NCBI GenBank assembly: GCA_945874095.1
Contig: CAMCFM010000045.1
Coordinates: 1-14,992, forward strand
DNA length: 14,992 nucleotides
Source of the DNA: Candidatus Kuenenia stuttgartensis
GTDB lineage: Bacteria; Planctomycetota; Planctomycetia; Isosphaerales; Isosphaeraceae
Direction: 5' to 3'
Shown here: positions 6,955 through 12,866 of the stretch, in pieces
Layout: every line of letters starts with the position of its first letter
Numbering within the stretch: the stretch's first letter is position 1
The notes under the pieces: model-generated
Databases searched by the model: none
Told to the model about the DNA's origin: nothing
The model's input: the letters and a program-made list of their open reading frames with translations, nothing else
Made by a program: the position numbers and the translations under genes

Positions 6955-7742
6955 GGCTGAGCCTCCTTGCCCAGTTGGCCCGTCATCAGAAATTGCGGAA
7001 CCGGCAACACACCAAGCCTGCGCCAGGTATGAAAAATTTGTCTTGCTTCATGGATCGGCAGTTTGGCAGGCTCAACCACAATGCATTGTGGAGCAAATTG
7101 TTGGGCCACCCGCTCCACCTCAAGCGATGTACGAACCTCAGCCGCCCGCAAACCCGCCTGATTCAGTCGCCAAACGGTGATGCAAGCCACTTCGGCCAAT
7201 ATTGCCAAATGCCGATGGGGCTTATCGTTAAGCCAGGCTACAGACGTTTCCAGCCCAGGGCCAGTCAAGTCCCAACCCTCGCCTGATCGGCCCGCCAGAG
7301 TGGATTCCACAGCCAATGCCTGAGCACTGCCCGAGATTCTCAAAACAGCCCATTCACCGTGGTTCAGGCCGCCTTGAACAGGCCAGTTTGAAGCACCCGC
7401 CCATCGCAGCCCGATTCCCTTTTTCTTGAGAATCTCGCGAGCCAATGGAGTGATCACCGTCTTGGGCGATACCGCCAATTCGCGAACAGTGGACGGAATC
7501 TCGAACACATGGCGTTCCAGTAGAAGTGATCCACTGAAAGCATGTACGGAATGATCGGAGACGGCTTTGACATCAGATAGCCGTGAAACCGTCGACGGAG
7601 TGGATCCAATAGGTCCAACTGCCAAAGGCTTTGGCGACGACATCTCGCGCAGAACGGCCATCACAGCGGCAGCCACCTGGGCAGGGGTTGTCTGGTCAGA
7701 GGTCATCGGAATTGGTGGCCAGGCAGAGGCTAGGTTGTTCAT
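6951..7742 (-). CDS. Uncharacterised BMC-associated protein with N-terminal encapsulation-like helix
   Basis: A protein of 263 residues with no confident family. ATG 7742 is chosen because it overlaps the stop of the upstream BMC-P gene as ATGA; the frame is open back to 7775. Residues 18-34 (TTPAQVAAAVMAVLREM) form a short amphipathic helix followed by a Ser/Pro-rich linker, the layout of an N-terminal encapsulation peptide. The motif SPKTVITPLAREILKKKGIG (92-111) resembles a TPSAR-type segment I recall from EutT-like cobalamin adenosyltransferases. The later VACITVWRLNQAGLRAAEV region faintly resembles RpiB-type isomerases. Both are impressions, not assignments. It sits between, and is coupled to, two pentamer genes, which suggests a luminal enzyme or assembly factor of the compartment. 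Confidence 0.75.
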   Translation of the reverse strand: MNNLASAWPPIPMTSDQTTPAQVAAAVMAVLREMSSPKPLAVGPIGSTPSTVSRLSDVKAVSDHSVHAFSGSLLLERHVFEIPSTVRELAVSPKTVITPLAREILKKKGIGLRWAGASNWPVQGGLNHGEWAVLRISGSAQALAVESTLAGRSGEGWDLTGPGLETSVAWLNDKPHRHLAILAEVACITVWRLNQAGLRAAEVRTSLEVERVAQQFAPQCIVVEPAKLPIHEARQIFHTWRRLGVLPVPQFLMTGQLGKEAQP

Positions 7743-7999
7743 TGGCCCTCGTCCGGCAGGGCCAGGACACTCCATCGGCCCGGCGTGTTTCGGCCCAACT
7801 GGCTTTGAAGCAAGGCTCCGTCAGAGGTGATGATCACCTGCTGGCCACGCCCTGCCCCGAGCCGGTCAAAGACCAGAACTGGCTCGCCGTCGTCCTGTCC
7901 GCTGGCTGTCACTGGCTGAACAACCAGCATCCTCTGCCCTTCAAAAGAAGGGTGCTTGATGGTGGCCGTTGCTGATCCCAGGACCAAACCTAACTGCAT
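7739..7999 (-). CDS. BMC-P pentameric shell protein 2 (EutN/CcmL family, short)
   Basis: An 86-residue vertex protein. LGLVLGSATATIKHPSFEGQ, the MLVVQP strand and FDRLGAGRGQQVIITSDG (44-61) are typical of EutN/CcmL proteins. It lacks a recognisable PIDAxVxGIVD segment at the C-terminus, ending instead in RWSVLALPDEGQ, so it is the most degenerate of the three pentamers here. GGGAAGG lies 11 nt before the ATG. Its TGA overlaps the ATG of the next gene by 4 bp. A CTGACAG heptamer is present 31 bp upstream of the start. Confidence 0.88.
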   Translation of the reverse strand: MQLGLVLGSATATIKHPSFEGQRMLVVQPVTASGQDDGEPVLVFDRLGAGRGQQVIITSDGALLQSQLGRNTPGRWSVLALPDEGQ

Positions 8000-8066
8000 G
8001 ATGGACAGAGCCTTCCCGAAGATGTGTGACTGTCAGAACCTGATTGGACCGTTCAGACCAACTCGC

Positions 8067-9491
8067 TTAAGAGATGAACCGCATGGCTCCGACCACCGTG
8101 GTGCGGCGTCGGCGTGTAAACGTGCGTGGAATCGTGATGCCCTCGCCCGTTGGACCAGCAATCGAGAACGATGCCTGCCCTGCCCCGCCCAGACCAAGAC
8201 CATCCGTGCTAGGCCCATTGATCACGAAAATCGTGCATTCCATGGCCTTGCCCATCTTGGTCATCACCTCAGTATCGCGTGAGTGCAGAATGGCCGTGTG
8301 GCCGTATCCATGCTCACTGGCCTTGGCTAGAGTGATCGCTCTGTCTACGTTCGAAACGCGAACGAATGGGACAAATGGCATCATCTGCTCGGTCTGAACA
8401 AACGGATGATCCTCACCCGTCTCTCCATAAAGCAACTGGGTCCCGGCAGGAACGCTGAACCCGGCAGCTGCGGCCAGCACGGCTGGATCTTTGCCAATCA
8501 AGTCTTTGTTCAAGTGCGGCTTGCCGTCAGAACCCACAGGGAAAGCGGCTGTGGTCAGAGCTTGAACTTGCTGATGACTCAGGCGATATCCACCATGGCG
8601 GCTCATGGCTTCCATCAACTTGTCAAAAATTTCAGCCACGGCGAAAACCTGCTTCTCGCCAATACAGAGCAAGTTGTTGTCGTAGCTGGCGCCTTTGATG
8701 ATCCCGGCAGCGGCTCGTTCGAGGTCGGCAGTGGCGTCTACCACAACCGGTGGATTACCAGGCCCAGCCACAATCGCCCGCTTCTTGCTGGCCAAAGCTG
8801 CACGGGCCACCATGGGTCCGCCTGTGACCACCAGCAGGGAAACTCCACGATGGTCGAACAAGGCCTGAGCCGATTCGAGTGTCGGTGGGTCGATAATCGT
8901 CAGCAGGTTATCGATACCAATCGCCTTGCGAATCGCAGCATTGAACCGGCGAACCCCCTCGGCAGCAATTCTGGAGCCTGACGGGTGGGCGTTAAAAACG
9001 ACCGTGTTACCAGCGGCCAGCATGTTGATGCCGTTACAGGCCAGTGTCGGAAGGCTGTGAGTGACAGGTGTTATGGCACCAATCACACCGAATGGAGCGT
9101 ATTCCGTGAGGGCCACACCCAGGTCGCCAGACTCGACATCAGGCTTGATGTCTTCCACGCCCTGAACGATCTGAATGATGGCGTTGAGCTTCTCAATCTT
9201 GTGATCGATCCGCCCCACTTTGGTCTCTTCCAGCTCGAGCCGGGCCAGCTCTTCAGCCTGCTCCTTGCAGATCGAGCGAATCAATTCCGTAGCGGTCTTG
9301 CGATCGGCCATCGGACGCTTCTTGAATTCCAGAAACGCTTCCGTGGAAGCCGCCACAGCTTCATCAGCGGTCTGGAACACGCCCAGTCGGTCGGGCTTGG
9401 TCACTCCGCCGATGTTCGCTGCATTCACAGGCCCCATCTGCGACAAAACTTCCTGGACCAGGCTACGAATGAGATCCGGATTGATTTGCAT
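8067..9491 (-). CDS. CoA-acylating aldehyde dehydrogenase (PduP/EutE family), BMC cargo
   Basis: Oxidises an aldehyde (lactaldehyde or propionaldehyde class) with NAD+ and CoA to the acyl-CoA. From ATG 9491 the protein has 474 residues; an in-frame GTG at 9503 is an alternative start adding four. Residues 3-19 (INPDLIRSLVQEVLSQM) are a classic N-terminal encapsulation peptide, followed by a short linker. The nucleophile is Cys about 276 in NNLLCIGEK. Other family signatures are APFGVIGAITP, PHPSG-like NAHPSGS, VAGPGNPPVVVD and the C-terminal GLGLGGAG. The fit to PduP/EutE is strong over the full length. It is the core BMC enzyme upstream of PduL, which would recover CoA inside the shell. Confidence 0.95.
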   Translation of the reverse strand: MQINPDLIRSLVQEVLSQMGPVNAANIGGVTKPDRLGVFQTADEAVAASTEAFLEFKKRPMADRKTATELIRSICKEQAEELARLELEETKVGRIDHKIEKLNAIIQIVQGVEDIKPDVESGDLGVALTEYAPFGVIGAITPVTHSLPTLACNGINMLAAGNTVVFNAHPSGSRIAAEGVRRFNAAIRKAIGIDNLLTIIDPPTLESAQALFDHRGVSLLVVTGGPMVARAALASKKRAIVAGPGNPPVVVDATADLERAAAGIIKGASYDNNLLCIGEKQVFAVAEIFDKLMEAMSRHGGYRLSHQQVQALTTAAFPVGSDGKPHLNKDLIGKDPAVLAAAAGFSVPAGTQLLYGETGEDHPFVQTEQMMPFVPFVRVSNVDRAITLAKASEHGYGHTAILHSRDTEVMTKMGKAMECTIFVINGPSTDGLGLGGAGQASFSIAGPTGEGITIPRTFTRRRRTTVVGAMRFIS

Positions 9492-9537
9492 GATCCTGTT
9501 CACTTTCCGTCTTTTTTTATTTGATTGCGTTCAAGGT

Positions 9538-9549
9538 CTGTCAGTGATT
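9538..9549 (-). repeat. Repeated 12-mer AATCACTGACAG (copy upstream of aldehyde dehydrogenase)
   Basis: On the minus strand this gap contains AATCACTGACAG. An identical 12-mer lies at 6629-6640 upstream of the aldolase gene. CTGACA resembles a -35 hexamer (TTGACA), and here AATAAA follows 17 nt later, so an internal promoter is possible. Function is untested. Confidence 0.4.
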
Positions 9550-9568
9550 CAATTTTCAGGGACGTCAT

Positions 9569-9590
9569 AAAAGGCTCAGAAGTGGAGCCT
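9569..9590 (-). terminator. Terminator-like hairpin between BMC-P 1 and aldehyde dehydrogenase
   Basis: On the minus strand AGGCTC-CACTTCT-GAGCCT is followed directly by TTT (stem arms 9585-9590 and 9572-9577). It lies only a few nucleotides after the BMC-P 1 stop codon. A six-pair stem plus a short U-run suggests a leaky terminator that would lower readthrough from shell genes into enzyme genes. Confidence 0.4.
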
Positions 9591-9596
9591 CCCAGT

Positions 9597-9914
9597 TCAA
9601 TCATCCTTGCCGTCTGCAAAAATGATCCGCCCCTCGACATCCACTTGATCCACCAGGCCGATCACCACAGCGTCGATCGGCAATTTGTCCGTTTCCGGAG
9701 TCAGTCGGGCACTTGAGCCCTGACACAGAAGGACCATCTGCCCTACCCCGGCACCCAGCGGGTCGACAGTCACAAACGTTCGACCGGTGGGGATCAACTT
9801 GTCCCTGTTCGTCGGATCAAGCCGATAAGGCTCGACCAACAGCAGTTTGTGGCCGGTCATCGTGGCGACCTTTTGCGTGGCAACGACGGAACCGAGTACT
9901 TTGGCCACAAACAT
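9597..9914 (-). CDS. BMC-P pentameric shell protein 1 (EutN/CcmL family)
   Basis: A 105-residue vertex protein and the most canonical pentamer of the three. MFVAKVLGSVVATQK starts the first strand, the KLLLVEP strand follows, and VDPLGAGVGQMVLLCQGSSA (50-69) is the conserved core. KLPIDAVVIGLVDQVD (77-92) is the standard C-terminal signature. A short acidic tail follows. AAGGA lies about 10 nt before the ATG. It sits 28 bp after the acetate kinase gene and is followed by a terminator-like hairpin. Confidence 0.95.
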   Translation of the reverse strand: MFVAKVLGSVVATQKVATMTGHKLLLVEPYRLDPTNRDKLIPTGRTFVTVDPLGAGVGQMVLLCQGSSARLTPETDKLPIDAVVIGLVDQVDVEGRIIFADGKDD

Positions 9915-9942
9915 GCGTCTTGATCCTTAGTATGAGCGATTT

Positions 9943-11139
9943 TTAAGACTTGGCCGAAGCCAGTAAATCGCGGGTCTGGCGAGCCACAATCAGCTCTTCG
10001 TTGGTCGGAACGGTCCAGATCTGAACCCTCGAGCCTTCCGCTGAGAGCTGGCTCTCGCCTTTGGCTGTCGCATTCTTCGTCAGGTCAAGTTCGATTCCGA
10101 ACCAGCCCAGATCACGACAGACACCCTCGCGAACAACGGTCGAATTTTCGCCGATTCCGCCCGTAAAGACGATCGCATCCGCACCGCCCAGAGCCACCAG
10201 AAACGAGCCCAAATAGCGTCGGATATCGGTGATGAAAACGTCCAGAGCCAGCTTCGCCTGAACATCGCCCTTGGCCGCTGCATTCTCAATATCACGCAGG
10301 TCGTTCAAGCCACAAATGCCCAGCAAACCTGACTTTTCAGCCAAAGTATGAAGCACTTGTTCCAGTGACTGACCGGTTTCACGCAGCACCACAGGCAGAG
10401 CGAAAACATCGATATCACCAACACGGTTGTTATGAGGCAGCCCCGATTGAGGGCTCATCCCCAGGCTACAACCCTGACTTTTCCCGCTGTCGATCGCGGC
10501 CAGACTGTTCGATCCACCAAGGTGACAGGAAATGATTCTGGCATCATTCCGGCCCAGAATTTCAGCCATTCGTGTGGCGATGTAGCGGTGACTTGCCCCG
10601 TGGAAGCCGTGCCGCTTGATCCCAAACTTCGTGGCCCATTCTTCAGGAATTGCATATCGCTTGGAAGACTCGGGGATGGACTGGTGAAAGTCCGTCTCAA
10701 AGGCTGCCACTAGCGGTATTTCAGGTAGTTTCTCAGCCAGCAGTCGCATGGCTTTTGTGTAGGGTGGATTATGGGCTGGACAGACATCGGCATAAGCCTC
10801 CATCGCTTCCAGCACAGCACCATCAACCCGAACAACGCCACTCAAATGCTTGGCATGAACGGCTTTGAAGCCGATGGCCGCCACCTCGTCCGCCGATTTC
10901 AAAACACCCGTGGCCGGGTCGGTCAGTTGCTCCAGGCACATCCGCACAGCCACTCCGTGATCGGGCACGGCAGCTTCGCGGGTTTGAGGCCCGCTTGGGA
11001 GGTGTACAGTGCAAGGTGAACTGGCCGCGCCGATACGTTCAACGCCGCCACGGGCAAGCACGGGTTCAGCCGGGTCAGACAGGTCAAAAAGCCTGTATTT
11101 GAAGCTGGTGGAACCGAGGTTGGCGACTAGGATTTTCAC
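9943..11139 (-). CDS. Acetate/propionate-kinase family enzyme (acyl-phosphate kinase) with variant active site
   Basis: Expected to transfer phosphate from an acyl phosphate, here probably lactyl or propionyl phosphate, to ADP, giving ATP and the acid. 398 residues, normal for AckA. Conserved features are N7 in VANLGSTSFKYRLF, ETDFHQSIPE around D150, H180 in HGFHGASHRY, R239 before GDID, FTGGIGENS (325-333) and PTNEELIVARQT near the C-terminus. The usual GHRVVHGGE segment is replaced by GFKAVHAKHLSG (90-101): the substrate-binding Arg is Lys92 and the Gly-Gly-Glu is lost. This may reflect a different acyl substrate. The start is GTG, overlapping the stop of BMC-H 3 as GTGA (11136-11139), so translation is probably coupled. 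The exact acid is unproven, so no gene symbol is given. Confidence 0.88.
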   Translation of the reverse strand: MKILVANLGSTSFKYRLFDLSDPAEPVLARGGVERIGAASSPCTVHLPSGPQTREAAVPDHGVAVRMCLEQLTDPATGVLKSADEVAAIGFKAVHAKHLSGVVRVDGAVLEAMEAYADVCPAHNPPYTKAMRLLAEKLPEIPLVAAFETDFHQSIPESSKRYAIPEEWATKFGIKRHGFHGASHRYIATRMAEILGRNDARIISCHLGGSNSLAAIDSGKSQGCSLGMSPQSGLPHNNRVGDIDVFALPVVLRETGQSLEQVLHTLAEKSGLLGICGLNDLRDIENAAAKGDVQAKLALDVFITDIRRYLGSFLVALGGADAIVFTGGIGENSTVVREGVCRDLGWFGIELDLTKNATAKGESQLSAEGSRVQIWTVPTNEELIVARQTRDLLASAKS

Positions 11140-11420
11140 GACGTGGCTGCTCCCAGGAAGACAGGCAGCAGGGCATCGTCAGGCCGGGGAATCACGTGGG
11201 CCGCCTTCAGCTCGCCCAGCCGAGAAGCCGCTTCAGCAGCAGCCTCCACAGCAGCACGAACGCTGGAAACGTCGCCTGAAATCACCACCGCCACAATGCC
11301 ACCATCGAGCTTCAAAACACCGCTGATTGTCTTGACGTTGGCCGCTTTCAGGGCCGCATCAACAGCATTCAGCAGGGCCACAAGCCCAAGGGTCTCAATC
11401 AGACCAATTGCAGGATTCAT
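11136..11420 (-). CDS. BMC-H hexameric shell protein 3 (pore DGG)
   Basis: A 94-residue single BMC domain of the PduA/CcmK type. AIGLIETLGLVALLNAVDAA, LKAANV, SGDVSSVRAAVEAA and AHVIPRPDD are the family landmarks. The pore loop reads KLDGGIV (37-43), with an Asp and two Gly, unlike the GSG or GGG of its two neighbours, so it should form a more acidic pore. The ETKG lysine of the family is Leu here, while the edge lysine K25 is kept. AAGGGAG lies about 9 nt before the ATG. It is coupled by a 4-bp overlap to the acyl-phosphate kinase gene. Confidence 0.95.
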   Translation of the reverse strand: MNPAIGLIETLGLVALLNAVDAALKAANVKTISGVLKLDGGIVAVVISGDVSSVRAAVEAAAEAASRLGELKAAHVIPRPDDALLPVFLGAATS

Positions 11421-11450
11421 CTAGGTCGGCTCCCTTTTTAATGAAGGCTA

Positions 11451-11759
11451 TCAGCCGACGTACATTTTCAGAACAGCTGGATCGGGGCGTGGAATCACGT
11501 GAGCGCTCATCAGCTCTCCCACGCGGCTGGCAGCTTCAGCGCCGGCTTCGACAGCCGCGCGAACGCTTCCAACATCGCCTTGAACCAGAGTCGCCACGAA
11601 TCCACCACCCACCTGGACCCGGCCCACGATGGATACGTTCGCAGCTTTCAGCATGGCGTCGGTTCCTTCCAGAACCCCAACCAGGCCTTTGGTTTCAATG
11701 ATTCCAAGGGCATCGCCCGAAACGGCCTTGGCCGTTGTTTTCGCAGGTACAGTTGCCAT
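11451..11759 (-). CDS. BMC-H hexameric shell protein 2 (pore GGG, N-terminal extension)
   Basis: A 102-residue BMC-domain protein, starting at ATG 11759. The frame is open to 11879, but that part overlaps the previous BMC-H gene and lacks BMC features. AGGGAGC lies about 11 nt before 11759. An extension of about 15 residues, rich in Ala/Lys/Thr (MATVPAKTTAKAVSG), precedes the domain start ALGIIETKG. The pore loop is QVGGGFV (49-55), three Gly and then Phe. The edge lysine K38 in DAMLKAANV and the C-terminal AHVIPRPD are present. It is one of three adjacent hexamer genes. Confidence 0.95.
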   Translation of the reverse strand: MATVPAKTTAKAVSGDALGIIETKGLVGVLEGTDAMLKAANVSIVGRVQVGGGFVATLVQGDVGSVRAAVEAGAEAASRVGELMSAHVIPRPDPAVLKMYVG

Positions 11760-11778
11760 ATCTATGCGGGCTCCCTGA

Positions 11779-12069
11779 TTAGGCTTTCTTGAACGGAAGA
11801 ATGCTGGCCAGGTCGCCATGAGGGCGAGGAATGACCTGTACGCTGACCACTTCGCCAATCCGTCCGGCAGCAGCAGCACCGGCGTCTACAGCCGCTTTTA
11901 CAGCCGCAACATCGCCCACGACAAATGCCGTGACGAGGCCGCTACCGACTTTATCCCAGCCAACCAGCTCCACATTCGCTGCCTTCAGCATGGCGTCGCT
12001 GGCTTCGACAAGAGCCACAAAACCCTTGCATTCAATCATTCCCAACGCTTCCATCGGTGCCGTTGCCAT
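11779..12069 (-). CDS. BMC-H hexameric shell protein 1 (PduA-like, pore GSG)
   Basis: A 96-residue single BMC domain and the closest of the three to PduA. EALGMIECKGFVALVEASDA, MLKAANVELVGWDKVGSGLV and VVGDVAAVKAAVDAGAAAA run through the conserved core, and QVIPRPHGDLASILP closes it. The pore loop GSG is at 42-44, as in PduA. The edge lysine K29 is kept. GGGAG lies about 9 nt before the ATG. It follows a 121-bp gap after PduL that holds two stem-loops. Confidence 0.96.
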   Translation of the reverse strand: MATAPMEALGMIECKGFVALVEASDAMLKAANVELVGWDKVGSGLVTAFVVGDVAAVKAAVDAGAAAAGRIGEVVSVQVIPRPHGDLASILPFKKA

Positions 12070-12137
12070 TTTCTCTATCTCCCAGGTTTCACGAGGAATA
12101 CGGAAAACTCATCCTGATCAAACTCGTTCAGCAAGCC

Positions 12138-12158
12138 CGCTGGAGCACAACTCCAGCG
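12138..12158 (-). promoter_or_regulatory. Strong stem-loop between PduL and the first BMC-H gene
   Basis: Perfect 8-bp inverted repeat CGCTGGAG/CTCCAGCG around a 5-nt loop. On the operon strand it has no U-run after it, so it does not look like a terminator. It may protect the 5' end of a processed shell-gene mRNA, or be a leader structure. On the plus strand CCTTTTT follows closely, but no plus-strand gene ends here. Confidence 0.45.
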
Positions 12159-12183
12159 AACCTTTTTCCAACTGCCAGTTGAA

Positions 12184-12199
12184 AAGCCTTTTAAGGCTT
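12184..12199 (-). repeat. Inverted repeat at the PduL stop codon
   Basis: AAGCCTT-TT-AAGGCTT spans the PduL stop codon (12191-12193). On the minus strand AAGCC-TTAAAA-GGCTT-TT resembles a minimal terminator. With the stem-loop at 12138-12158 it could form an attenuation or processing site before the shell genes. A further short palindrome, CAACTG-C-CAGTTG, lies at about 12169-12181. Confidence 0.3.
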
Positions 12200-12862
12200 C
12201 ACCAGCGTGACTTTATGTGCGTTCGACAGGTTCGAGGCATTCCCCTCGTCCGTATCAATATGCACTTCCATCTTCCAACTAGGATTGATCCGCACCAAAA
12301 GCCCCTCCAAAGTGGTCGGGCAATCGCTCTCAATGCGTAAGTTCATACGATCGCCAGCTTTGACTCCATAGTAAGCCGCATCCTTGTCAGACATGTGCAC
12401 GTGCCGCTCAGCCCGAATCACACCCTCAGGCAGCTCGATCGAACCCTTCGGCCCGACCATCAAACAGCCCGGTGTGCCCGCAATGCTGCCCGACATCCGC
12501 ACCGGTGCATCAATGCCCAGACTGATGGCGTCCGTAAATGCCAGCTCAAGCTGATTGAAATCCCGGCATGGGCCAAGGATACGAACGTTCGGCAAAAGCC
12601 GTTGGCGAGGCCCCACGATCGAGACCGTCTCATTGGCCGCAAAGTCTGTATCCTGATACAACTTCTTCATGGCCGTAAGTTTATAGCCGGGTCCGAACAG
12701 GATATCCACAGCCGCCTGATTCAAGTGGCAGTGCCGGGCCGAAATGTTCACCACCAGATTCGGCTTATGACCCGTCGGTTGGGCCGATGCGCCGAAACTT
12801 CGTTCCAGGCTCTGGCGAACCAGTCTTTCCACCTGATCGCGTGCGATCACTCCTGCGCTCAT
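12191..12862 (-). CDS. pduL: PduL-type phosphotransacylase, BMC cargo
   Basis: Phosphate propanoyltransferase family: converts acyl-CoA plus phosphate to acyl phosphate and CoA, recycling CoA inside the compartment. 223 residues. Two-metal ligands expected from PduL structures are visible: H44 and H46 in SARHCHL, H154 and H156 in ERHVHM, and H201 in VHIDTDEGNA. Residues 7-22 (ARDQVERLVRQSLERS) form an amphipathic helix followed by a Ser/Gly/Pro linker, the layout of an N-terminal encapsulation peptide. The gene follows the DeoR regulator by 4 bp, and its ribosome binding site (GGGGGAT) lies within the regulator's last codons, so the two are co-transcribed. Confidence 0.95.
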   Translation of the reverse strand: MSAGVIARDQVERLVRQSLERSFGASAQPTGHKPNLVVNISARHCHLNQAAVDILFGPGYKLTAMKKLYQDTDFAANETVSIVGPRQRLLPNVRILGPCRDFNQLELAFTDAISLGIDAPVRMSGSIAGTPGCLMVGPKGSIELPEGVIRAERHVHMSDKDAAYYGVKAGDRMNLRIESDCPTTLEGLLVRINPSWKMEVHIDTDEGNASNLSNAHKVTLVKP

Positions 12863-12866
12863 AAAA

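Noticed and set aside
11760..11879. N-terminal extension of BMC-H 2 to 11879
   Set aside because: It would overlap BMC-H 1 by about 100 bp, and the good AGGGAGC site serves ATG 11759.
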